Shown here in pieces: positions 11,901 to 24,000 of a stretch of DNA of 64,000 nucleotides. The number at the start of each line of letters is the position of its first letter. Position 1 is the stretch's first letter. The notes below the pieces were generated by a model. The model worked only from the letters and a program-made list of their open reading frames with translations, searched no databases and was not told the origin of the DNA. A program made the position numbers and the translations under genes. The stretch spans positions 14,814,936 through 14,878,935 of the forward strand of contig JAUCBN010000017.1 in assembly GCA_035048815.1 (NCBI GenBank), read 5' to 3'. Origin of the DNA: Abelmoschus esculentus (taxonomy: Eukaryota > Streptophyta > Magnoliopsida > Malvales > Malvaceae).

Positions 11901-14900
11901 ATTAGGAATAAATATTATTTAAATTAGGGATAAAATATAATTTTATTTATATTAAAACTCTATTTTAGCCTATTTAAAGGTTTATTCTGTAATCATTTGA
12001 TATAGAAGAATAATAAGAAAATATAGAGAAACACTTTGTTCTCTCTGAAAAATATCATCTTCCGTTGCATCTACGGCCATCATGGCCCCTTTCTCACACT
12101 ATAATGCGACAGTTCTTTCTAAATTGACTTTCCTTTTTTTCTTGTTACAGCAAAGACAAACATGACCTGGAATTGGACTTTAATAGATTTTGGGAAGAGT
12201 TTTGCTCATCCAATTCTGAAAAGGTATATTCTCATCCTCATTTACATTCTAATTCCTAGCAGTCTTTTTATGTACCATAACAAATTCCGTTTTGTTTGAA
12301 TTATTTTTGCAGGAGAAAGAAATGGCCTTGAGATTGACACTAGATGTCTTTTGTAGATTAGTCAAGCTGCATGCTAATGTAGCTCAGTTAGTCACTCAGT
12401 ATGAATGCTCATCTTTCTTTCTATTTTCTTACATTGCATGGTTTTCTTATAAAGTATTTGTCGACATCTTTACTGGTTTCTGATCATCGTGCAAAATTTT
12501 TCCGTTCAAGTTCATGTCCACTACTCATCAACTTGTTTGAATTATTGAGAAACTATACTTCAGTACCAGTATAACCTTGCATGTTCCATTTGTGAATAAT
12601 AGGTATTCTAGGTAGAATACTATACTAATTTTATTAATTCTCACACACTATTAACTTAAACAGGAAATGCTATATACTTAGAGTACAAGAGTTTAACTTA
12701 AAACTAACTACTCCTAGAGATAATCTTAGATAAAGTCATAGTACTTATACACAACTACTAAGTTAACTTCTAGGATAATATTTACATTTATCTCTACAAT
12801 TGCACGATTCTTACTTACACCATTAGAAACTATTTTGCAGTGGAGTTAGCTGTACTGTAAAATGTCTGGGCATCTAAATTCACACCCTTGATATTTATGT
12901 TTAGCCACCTCTTCTGATATTTGGTTATACTCATTAATTCATTCCTATTGTGACTTGATCTGGTTGCAATTAGATGAGTTTTATTCTTTCTATTATCTTA
13001 CTTGATTTATGCTGGCTTTAATTATTAGCTAAGATCTATTTCACAAAATATAGTACAACATTTGATTATGCAAACTATATAGACAGTCTTGTTTTTTGTA
13101 GAGACTGTTTTATCCTTCCAAAAAGAAACTTCTCATCAAGATTGTTGCTACTAGAGTTAATTCTTCGTAAGATTTGAAATTCAATTTTTCGTCTGCTTCG
13201 GCTTTAGATCTCATAAAGAAATTGTAAATTGTCAGTATTCTTTATTCAAATAATATCACTGCTTCTTGACTTTCTCAAACCATGAGCATGTTGATCAACA
13301 CTAAGAAGTTTAATTCATTACAGGTTAGTAGAAACACATATATTTTCCTTTGTTGTGGGAAGAGCTTTTGTAACGGATATTGAAAAGTTAAAAATTAGCA
13401 GTAAAAAAAGATCTTTGGATGTACCAAAAGTTATACAGTTTTTCTCTGAAGTCACCAAGGTTTGGCTTTGGGATCCAAGCTCTTTATTTCTCAACATATA
13501 TTATCCATTTTATTTTCTAGGTTTCTCGTTTGGAATTAGCTCATGATTACTGATTTGCAGGATGGCATCAGTGTCGGTTCAAATTTGTTGACTGCTGTTG
13601 AAGTTCTTGTGTCTGGGGTATATTTCACTTATCTTTAAAGGCATAATTTTATATTTGTAGTTGGAACAATGCCACTAAGTTTCTTGCTTGCAAAATGTGA
13701 ACAACTAATTTACTAGGATTCTTATTAAAATATTATCAAAATGCACCTTTACGGTTCCTATACTTACACAATCGTAATCTTATCAAACTAAGTGAACTTA
13801 TCGGTAACTAGTACTCTAAAATATCAAACAACTTGTCTAGATATACATACAACTCTATAGTAAACAGTCCACTAACAATAAAACACTCGTACAAACACAA
13901 ATACTATCACATTATTCGTCAGTCTCCATCAAGCTGGTGAATGGATATCCTCCTCTCCAAGCTTGTTGACAATGGCTTGAAACACTAATTGGCATCCTTT
14001 TAGTGAGTATATATGTTAGTTGATCCTTTTAGTGAGGATATGTAGTTTCTCCTTGATAAAATGTCTATCTACTTCAACTTGTTTGGTTCTATCATGTTGC
14101 ATTGGATTATGTGCTATGTTAATTGTTGATTTGTTGGAACAGTACAACCTCATTGGACCTTCACATCATACCAATATTAAATTCTTACCTTCAAATCATC
14201 AAGAATTATTTTCAATCAGAGTAACTCACATGTTCCAAGTGTCATTGATCTGAATTTTGACTCTACACTTGATCATGCCACTACATTTTGTTTCTTACTC
14301 CTCTAAGTTACTAGATTGCCGCCTAGGAAAGTACAATAGTCTGCATCAGTATAAGCTTCTAATGTCGTGTTTCCTCCTTTCTTGAACAAGATTCCTTTCC
14401 CATGTTTACACATTAAATATTGCAAAATCCTATTTACTGCTTTGAGGTGCATCTCCTTGGGATCATGCATATATGACTGACTGCGCCAGCTTTAGTTTTT
14501 GGTGAGTAGGCTTCAGAGAAAAATTACAACATTTAAAGTACTAGTTAAAACAATTGCATGCTGTTTTGCAATCTCTAGTTGTCGACCCATCATACAAAGT
14601 TGTCTTCCATTCATCAACACTTCTCAATCTATTGTGATGATAACCACTCTTCAAATCAATCGTTGTAAACTCCATAGAACCAATCAATCATTCAAGAATA
14701 TTGTATAGAGGACTTACAAGTAACATACATGTATCACGAATCTATGCATCACCAATCAGTGTGCAAGGAACGTACATGTATCACTCATATCTAGAAGCAT
14801 CAAATTCCATAACTAGGGAACCATTGAATCATGCTCATCCCATGGTGCAAATTTTGGATATTTTAGAGGACTCGTGCTCAACAAGTGACTCAATTTCCCT

Positions 14901-17900
14901 CAACCCTTCAAGAATGTACGGACCAGTTCTGACCACTTCAAATAATTCTTACCATTCAAGTGATATGCAAGTAGGATGTTAAGCAAATCTTCTATTGCAG
15001 TGATTGTAGTAGCAGTGTGCTGAATCATGGTAGAATTGGTTTCAATGGAATCTGATATGATTACTTAGAAGGAAAAACAAGTAAAGGGGAAAGGAATGGC
15101 TTGGGAAAAAAGGGACAAAAGAAACAGGAATATGACTAGAGAAAAAAAACATCATTTTTTTCAGGAAAGAATCAGTGGCATCTGATACCATGTGTAAAAC
15201 TGATTTACTATAAAAAAATTATCAGAATATATCTTATACAATTCCTACACATACACACTCTCAATCTTATCAAACTAAGTAAACTTTCAATAACTAGTAA
15301 TCTAAAAAATTAAATAATATATTCGATATACGTACAGTTTTCTAATAAACAGTTCACTAACAACAAAACACTTGCATTATCCACACAAAAAGCTTGTGCT
15401 ATTTCCACCAGAAGATAGATACTCTGACCTCTATAATAATTGAATTATGTTGTTTTAAAACTAACCTACACACTTTGATCTTTTGAAGTAATTTGATTGA
15501 TTTGTATAACTACTTGTTATAATTTTGCATCACACTTTAGATCTTAATTTTTCTGTTCATTCTGATATTTAGACACTGTTAATTGTTATTATTTATGTTG
15601 TTTGCAGCCTTTTGATAAACAAGCACTCCTTGATTCTGGGATATTCTGCTGTCTCATTCAAATTCTGAATGCTCTTTTGAGTCATGAAGAGGCCAATCAG
15701 AAGCTAAAAATTACGATTCCTGAGGATTCATTTCTAGCTGAAAACGATTCAGTTGCTGATTTTGGGCAAGTCGGCCGAGTTGAGGTGTTTATTAGTCTTT
15801 TTAAATATCTACAGCACTATCTGTTCACAAGTTGACTGTAAACTTATTGCTTCTCATTCAGGTAGAAGGAAGCATTGTGCACATTATGAAAGCGTTGGCC
15901 AGCCATCCTTCAGCGGCACAGAGTTTAATTGAGGACGATTCTCTGATGTTGATGTTTCAGATTGTTGCCAATGGATCTTTAACTGCCTTCTCTGGGTATA
16001 AGGAGGGTCTTGTCTCCCTGCAAGTCATACAACTTCATATACATGCCATGGAGGTAAACTTGTGCTTTAATATATAAAGGGCATATGGAGGCTCATATGA
16101 GCTTCATGTGCCAGATTTTAACTGTTGATGTAATTTGCTTGTCCTATCAGATCCTTGGACTGCTTTTGGTCAATGATAATGGAAGCACGGCCCAATATAT
16201 ACACAAACATCATCTGGTATACCCTTTTGGAAATTTTTAAAAGCTTATCTAAAAAACATTGGTTGCTTGCTGTATGCCCTGTCTTTTGTATTTCTTCTTT
16301 TTGCTATGGTTTCCTATGCTTTAGAGAACCTTTAGTCATGGACCATGTATTTGGTTGTACATTTAGGCTTGTTAACAGTTGAGTTGGGTGAAACAATGAA
16401 GATATAGGGAGCAAGATACGAAATATTCATCAACTTGGGTTTTTACTTGAGCGATCTAGTAAAAAAATTTGGAAAGTAGTGGAGTCCGTGATTAGGTGAG
16501 GGTAGATTCTCTATACCAAGTAAGAGTGGAAAAATTGAGGTGGCTTTTTTGGAGTTACTACAGGATGCTTCTTTAAGTCTCTTTTCTGGCTATCAACTCA
16601 AGTCCAGTGGCTATGGTAAACTCATTTGACAGTCTACTTCACTGTTTTAGAGTTTAAGTTTTTATGTTTTCTTATTTAAGTATAATTGTTGCTACGACAT
16701 TAATTCATGAGAGAGAGAGAGAGAGAGAGATCTGAGTAAGCAAAGTAACAATGTTCATTTGTATCTAATCACATTATCATTGACGAGGTCCATCTAGAGA
16801 CAAACTTTGTAGAAAGCCAAAAGGATTTAAACCTTCATTACTTGTTTGACATGTTCTTTTTCTTTAGACCATACAATTCCAATGCTATTTTTCCTCTTAT
16901 GCTACTTACTTTCTGAATGTTAAGAACATAAATTTCAATATAGTATTGATTGATTACATTACATGTAATTTTTTATTGCATAAATTTTGTTTTATAGATG
17001 CATCTTGTTGTGTAACTTCTATCAAATATTATTAGAAGGAATTTTTTATTGCAATGTCCTGGATGGTGGTTTTGAGAACAATTCCTCTTGTACATGTGCT
17101 CTACATTTTAACTGAAGGAAATAGTAAAGCTTTTGTTAAGATGCAGTGGGTCAGGGCCACTGCAAGTGTGTAGACAACATAATATCTTTTCTGTTATTGC
17201 AAAAAATAACATAAATAATTACATCTCACTCCAGACTTTTATAGACTCTAGTATAAGACTTTTAGTACATTAAGGAGTCCTACTTATAATAACTTCTAAA
17301 CCTAATCTAGTAGGGAGATAAACTTTAAGTATAATAATAACTACTATTTATACATTCATTACAACACTAAGACACTCCCCTCAAGCTGGAGAATATACAT
17401 TGTATAATTCTAGCTTGAATAAGAATTTATCAAAAAGAGCTTTTGGCAAAGCTTTTGTAATAATGTTTGTCACTTGTTCTTCTGTAGGAACGTAGGTTAA
17501 AGAAAGCTACTCCACTTGTAAGCTTTTCTGCAATAAAATGCCTATTGATCTCAAAATGTTTGGTTCTATCACATGGAATTGGATTTCTAGCAATCTGTAT
17601 AGTAAATTGGTTATCAAAAAACACTTCAAACTTCTCGTTTTGAACCATTCCTAGCTCTTTAAGTAGCTTCATCAACCAAATTCCTTCACATATTCCGAGA
17701 TATAATGCTTTGTATTTTTGCTATATTTTTTCTTCCACCACCCTCACCCAAGAATCTACTTCTCTACCACTTGGCGAACAATTCGGTTGAAGGTAAGGTT
17801 TATCAGAAATAGAACCAATCCCTTCGATAGGATATAAAGAATTATCAACAACTTTAATGAAAGCTTTAGAAGATGAGGACTCAAACTTAAGGAACAACTC

Positions 17901-18003
17901 CCTTTTACTAGTCATGTAATCAGAAGCTCCAGAATCAATGATACATGTTGGTATAACCTTTGTAAAATCTAGAACATTAAGTAAGAAGGGTCCTTAATGT
18001 AAG

Positions 18004-18047
<44 letters not shown>

Positions 18048-21000
18048 TATAAGTATATAGGAATTTGAGTTAGGATCTATTACTTAGAGATAATTTTAGT
18101 AGAATTAAAAGTCTAAATTAATTAGGACTTCTAATCCTATTCAAAGTCCTATTCTAAAGCCTATAAAAAGGCATTAGCTTGGGTAAACAAATTTATTCAT
18201 TCAACAATAGAAAATCAATTATGTTTTTTGTTCTTTTTCACAAAAAAGCTTAAATTTTTTTTCTTTTTTCTATATTATTTTATTTTTCCGTAAAGTTGGA
18301 AGTTGATTTTCTACATGGTATCAGTTTAATATCGATCCTACTTTGAATTCGTAATGGAATTCCTTTCGACATCTGAGATGTTACCCATAGCAAAACAAAC
18401 GGTTGGATTGAAGTTTTTTCAAGCAATTCCAGGTTCGACAGTAACCTGTGAAACAAATTTAGCTCTCGTGGAGGATAAAGGCATATAAAATATTTGTTCT
18501 CATACTTGTGAGAAAGGAGCCATGGTGGTCGTAGATGCAACGGATGATGGTGGTTTGTGTGTGATAGGTGGTTAGGAATTTATTGTTTGAAGAAGATGAA
18601 CAAAGATATTTTCCAGAGAGAACAATATGTTTCTCTGTATTTTCTTATTATTCTTTTTATATCAAATGGTTACAGAATAAGCCTTTAAATAGGCTAAAAT
18701 AGAGTTTTAATATAACTAAAATTATACTTTATCTCTAATTTAAATAATATTTATTCCTAATTTAAATAAGACTTCTAATAAATTTAAACTACTAATTAGG
18801 AATAAACTCTAATTAAATATTAAATAAAAACTCTTAACACTCCTCGTTAATTTAGACTTCTCTTCAAGCTTTAACACATCTTGGATAACTAACACTCCCC
18901 CTCAAGTTGGTGAACAAACGTAGTAAAGCACCAGCTTGGATCTTGGATGTGATGCGCTGCTCTTTTTTTTCTTCTGTTGTTTCTTCGAAAAAAAATACTC
19001 TCTATTCTCGGGTTAGGAGTCTTTGATTTAGATGCTCCAGCACGTGGTTCTTGATTAAAAAATGTGATGTGAATGATGTATGAAGTAATCAAAAGAATCT
19101 ACACTCCCCTCCAGTTGATAGTTACACAGACTAGAATTCCAACTTGAACCTTTGACGTAGAATCCTTTAAAAATATTATTTAGTTTTTAAGGCTAAACTA
19201 TAACCTTTTCACCTATCTTTTTGGATGGATGGCTAAGATAGAACCAAATAGTTTTTAAAGCTAAACTATAACCTTTTTTCCTATCTTTTGGAACAAATGG
19301 CTAAGATAGAACCAAGTAGTTTTTTAAGGTTAAACTATAACCTTTTCTCCGATATTTTTTCTTATCTTTTGAAACGGATGGATAAGATATAACCAAATAG
19401 TTTTTTAAGGCTAAACTATAACCTTTTTTGTTATCTTTTTTATTGGCTAAGATAGAACCATTAAATAAAGAACCAACAAAAGTAAACGAGTAGAAATTTC
19501 ATGTAAGATTCCAACGAGGGAGAAGCCAAGGAACGAGTGTGGTCAAATGACATCAACGGAAAAGAAAAAAATGATGTGTATCTGAAAAATCATATTGTCG
19601 ATATGTTTCTGATTAGAGATGACAACAATGTTGACGACATCAAGATCGTTGTTGGCTCATGATACCATGTGAGAAAGGAGCCATGGTGGCCGTAGATGCA
19701 ACGGATGATGGTGGTTTGTGTGTGATAGGTGGTTAGGAATTTATTGTTTGAAGAAGATGAACAAAGATATTTTCCAGAGAGAACAATATGTTTCTCTGTA
19801 TTTTCTTATTATTCTTTTTATATCAAATGGTTATAGAATAAGCCTTTAAATAGGCTAAAATAGAGTTTTAATATAACTAAAATTATACTTTATTTCTAAT
19901 TTAAATAATATTTATTCCTAATTTAAATAAGACTTCTAATAAATTTAAACTACTAATTAGGAATAAACTCTAATTAAATATTAAATAAAAACTCTTAACA
20001 CTCCTCGTTAATTTAGACTTCTCTTCAAGCTTTAACACATCTTGGATAACTAACAATACTGCACTTTTTTCTTCTAAAGGTACATCAACATGGATCATCG
20101 ACTGTGGATCATCTAATCACATGATTGGTAACAGAGAATTATTCCTTAATTTTTTAGATTCTTCTTCTACAAGTTCTATTAAAACAGCCGATGGCTCCTT
20201 CTCTCCTATCAAAGGAAGTGGTTCGGTCCTTGTTAATGATAACTTGTTGCTTGAAGATGTTCCGTTTGTGCCTAATCTTGCCTGCAATCTCATCTCTGTT
20301 AGTAAACTCTCCAAGAATTTGAAGTGTTCATTACAGTTTACTGAATCTGGTTGTTTTTTACAGGCAATGAATTCGAGGAAAATGCTTGGCAATGCTAGCT
20401 TACAAAATGGTCTTTATGTCCTTCTCGGTAGTTAACCATCTACCATACCAAAGACTTCTTGCTCTTTCACTTCTTCAGGACAAATTGATAATATTGTGTT
20501 ATGGCATTTAGGTTAGGGCATCCTAATTTTCATTATCTTGCTAAATTATTCCCTAAATTGTTTGTTAATAAAAAATCCAAGTTCTTTTAAATGTCATATA
20601 TGTCCTCTTGCTAAACAGACAAAAGCATCTTATTTACCAACTCTCTACAAACCTTCCAAACCTTTTTCATTAATTCGTAGTGATGTCTGGGTCCTTCTCG
20701 AGTGAAGAATGTAATTGATAATAGGTGGTTTGTCACTTTCATTGATGATCATAGTAGAATAACTTGGACATATTTGTTAAGGGATAAATCTGAAGTAGCC
20801 TCTGTTTTTGAGAAATTTTACAATATGGTTGAAACTCAATTTGGTTGTAAAATTCAGATATTCAAATCAGATAATGGGAGTGAACATTTTAACAAGTCAT
20901 TGGGAGAATTTTTAACAAAAAGGGGATTGTTCAAATAAGCACTTGTGTGGATACACCGCAACAAAATAGGGTTGCAAAAAGAAAAAATAGGCATTTGTTA

Positions 21001-24000
21001 TCGGTTACTAGGTCTTTGATGTTCACTAATAACACTCCAAAGTATTTGTGGGGCGAGGCTTTGTTAATTGCAACCTATCTCATTAATCGAATGCCTAGTA
21101 AGGTCTTGTAATATAGAACACCTGAGCAGTTTTTTTTGGAGAGTTACCCATATTTTAAACCATTGTCATCTATTCTTCCTTTTAAAGTTTTTAGTTGCAC
21201 TGTGTTTGTAAAAGATTCTGCTCCCTCTATGTCAAAACTAGACCCTAGATCTTTGAAGTGTGTCTTGGTAAGGTATTCTTCAGTTAAGAAGGGCTACAAA
21301 TGTTATCATCCTCCTCCTCAAAATTTTTTTACTTCATTGGATCTTACCTTTTTTGAACATGAACCTTATTTCCACTCGACTGAAAATCAGGGGGAGATTA
21401 ATGATATTTTTCAGCTTCTCAGAAATCAATTTTATTCTTCAGATTTATTTGTTAATAATCTTTTATCATTTGAACCTGATAACTCTTTCACTTCTACACC
21501 TACAACTTTTCATCCTTCACCTATTGTTACTACTCCTCAATTCTCACCTAAACCTCCCTCACAAACTCCTCAACCCTCTAAGCAATTGAAAGTTTATACC
21601 AGAAAACTATTCCAGAGACTGTTTTGCAATCTGACACTAGCCAAGAATTGGACTTGAGTTCAGTTGCCAATGAGAATGATGAAAGTAATGTTCTAACCGA
21701 GATTCTTTCCTCGTTACCTGAGGTTGATGATTTGCCAATTGTTAAAAGGAAAGGGGTAAGAGAATGTACAAAACATCACATTCAGAGGTATGTTGCTTAT
21801 GGTAATCTAATGTCATCTTTCAACGCTTTTACAGCTTGCTTAGATAAAGAACAAATACCTAACACTATTGAGGAGGCTCTAAATGATTCTAAGTGGAGAA
21901 GAGTTGTTGAAGAGGAGATTGAAGCACTTGAAAAGAATGGTACTTGGACCATTACAGATCTTCCGCAGGGCAAGAAACCAGTCGGATGCAAGTTTGTGTT
22001 CTCCATAAAATACAACTCTGATGGTAGTATACAGAGGTATAAAGCAAGGTTGGTAGCAAAAAGGTTTTACTCAAACCTATGAAATTGATTATAATGAGAC
22101 TTTTGTTCTTGTAGCTAAGCTAAATACAATTAGAGTTCTCTTAAGTTTGGCAGTAAACAAGGACTGGATGCTGCATCAACTTGACATTAAGAATGCCTTT
22201 CTTAATGGAAAATTGGAAGAAGAAGTATACATGAGAGTACCTTCGGGTTTAAAGTCGATAAAAGGTGATCAGAAAGTTTGTAGACTTAATAAATCCATCT
22301 ATGGTTTGAAGCAGTCGCCTAGAGCCTGGTTTGACAGATTCACCACGGTGATTCTGAAAGCTGAATACAAACAATCCTTACCAGATCACACACTCTTCAT
22401 TAAGATAAACTCTAACAATAAAAGAGTTATTTTAATAGTGTATGTGGACGACATAATTTTGACAGGTGATGATGAGGAAGAGATAAGTCACTTGAAAAAG
22501 TTATTAAATATAGAGTTTGAAACAAAAGACCTAGGAAAACTCAGATACTTTCTAGGCATGGAGGTTGCTAGCTCGAGCAAAGGTTTAGTAATAAATCAAA
22601 GAAAGTATGTTCTTGATTTACTTAATGAAACATGGATGCTAGGATGCAAACCAGTTGATACTCCCATGAAAGGAAGATTAAAATTTAGTAAAGATGACTC
22701 AAGTCATAAAATTGATAAGGGTAAATTTCAAAGGTTAGTGAGAAAGTTGATTTATTTGTCATTAACCAGACCAGATATTGACTTTCCAGTTAATGTTATC
22801 AGTCAACACATGACTGATCCAAGGGAATATCACATGGAAGCTGCAATTAGAATTTTGAGATACTTAAAAGGGACACCAGGGCATGGACTGTTATTTAAAA
22901 AGACTCAAGAAAGTATTGTTCAGATTTTTTCAGATTCAAGCTGGGCAGGCGAACTGACAAAAAGAAGATCAACTAGTAGTTATTGTTCTTTTGTTTGGGG
23001 AAATCTAGTGACTTGGAGAAGTAAGAAACAAACAGTTGTATCTAGAAGCAGTGCTGAAGCAGAATATAAGGCTTTAGCATTGGGAATGTGTGAAGGAATT
23101 TGGTTATTAAAACTACTGAAAGAGCTAGATGTGAACCAAGAGGAAAAGTTTGAGATTTTTTGTGATAATCAGTCTGCTATACAAATTGCTCGAAATCCAG
23201 TTCATCATGATATGACGAAACATATGGAGATTGATAGACATTTTATCTCAAAAAAGATTACTAATGGGACAGCTTCTTTATCCTATGTTCCTACAGAAGA
23301 ACAAGTGGCAGACGTGTTTACAAAAGCATTACCAAAAGCTTCTTTCGACAAGTTTCTATTCAAGTTGGGAATATACAATATATACTCTCCAACTTGAGGG
23401 GAGTGTAAGATTATATATATATATAAGTCTATAGGAATTTGAGTTAGGATCTATTACTTAGAGATAATTTTAGTAGAATTAAAAGTCTTAAGTTAATAGG
23501 ATTAAAAGTCTAAATTAATTAGGACTTCTAATCCTATTCAAAGTCTTATTCTAAAACCTATAAAAAGGCATTAGCTTGTGTAAACAAATTCATTCATTAA
23601 ACAATAGAAAATCAATTATGTTTTTTGTTCCTTTTCACAAAAAGCTTAAATTTTCTTTTTTCTTTTTTCTATATTATTTTATTTTTCCATAAAGTTAGAA
23701 GTTGATTTTCTATACTTAATACCTTCATTCTCTATCATTGCAACATCCCCTCACCAGAACCATGAAACGTGCTAGAGAGCTTCTAAAACTCATCCATTTG
23801 TTGCCTGGTGAAGTTGTTAAAAACAGTTGTTGCAGTAGAGAAAAATTCTGTAGGATTCTTTACCTTTGAAAAATCTATTAAACGGACAATAGTATCTAAT
23901 GAAAATTGCATCTCATTGGATGTCGATGTGTTCTCCGTAAAGAATCAATTTTCGATAAGGATCGAATTAGATTAATACCATGTACAAAAACAGAATAATA

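Larger units (their letters stand above)
10676..12098 (+). mobile_element. Small non-autonomous LTR retrotransposon (TRIM/LARD-like) in intron 1
   Basis: Two LTRs (331 and 332 bp, TG...CA) flank a 760-bp non-coding interior. The 5-bp target duplication CTATA is at 10671-10675 and 12099-12103. The primer-binding site TGGTATCAGAGCC starts at 11007, directly after the 5' LTR, and matches the initiator-Met type used by Copia elements. A purine tract (CTTGAGGGGGAG) precedes the 3' LTR. No gag or pol is seen. Same family as the element at 18507-20055. Confidence 0.92.
13696..15385 (-). mobile_element. Decayed Copia-type LTR element in intron 5
   Basis: Two diverged LTR-like ends (13696-13921 and 15191-15385) share CAATCTTATCAAACTAAGT-type and CACTAACAA(T/C)AAAACACT-type words. 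The 5-bp duplication CAAAA occurs at 13691-13695 and 15386-15390. In minus orientation the PBS complement (TCTGATACCA) lies just inside the right LTR at 15181-15190. Around 14060-14120 the minus strand encodes a degenerate NP..HDRTK-type RNase H block like that of the other Copia relics here. Most of the coding interior is gone. Confidence 0.78.
18507..20055 (-). mobile_element. Innermost layer: second TRIM/LARD-like element, reverse orientation
   Basis: Two 388-bp LTRs (18507-18894, 19668-20055) begin TGTGAGAAAGGAGCC and end GATAACTAACA. The target duplication ATACT is at 18502-18506 and 20056-20060. The interior carries the reverse complement of the tandem array seen in the intron-1 element, and the PBS complement GATACCA lies at 19661-19667. 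It separates the leader of the Copia element from its protease, so it landed after that element. Confidence 0.93.
17998..23714 (+). mobile_element. Middle layer: Ty1/Copia LTR retrotransposon inserted in the outer relic
   Basis: LTRs are 318 bp (17998-18315) and 311 bp (23404-23714). The 5-bp target duplication CTTAA is at 17993-17997 and 23715-23719. The PBS TGGTATCAG starts at 18316, and the purine tract TTGAGGGGAG precedes the 3' LTR. Gag is essentially absent; protease, integrase, RT and RNase H are present but broken by stops and frame changes. The element is itself interrupted at 18507-20055. Order pol = PR-INT-RT-RH marks it as Copia. Confidence 0.93.

Noticed and set aside
12399..13323. 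Possible solo LTR in intron 3 of the BEACH gene (about 12600-12840)
   Set aside because: Composition resembles the Copia LTRs (CACACACTATTAAC, ACTCCTAGAG words) but no paired end, PBS or target duplication could be found.
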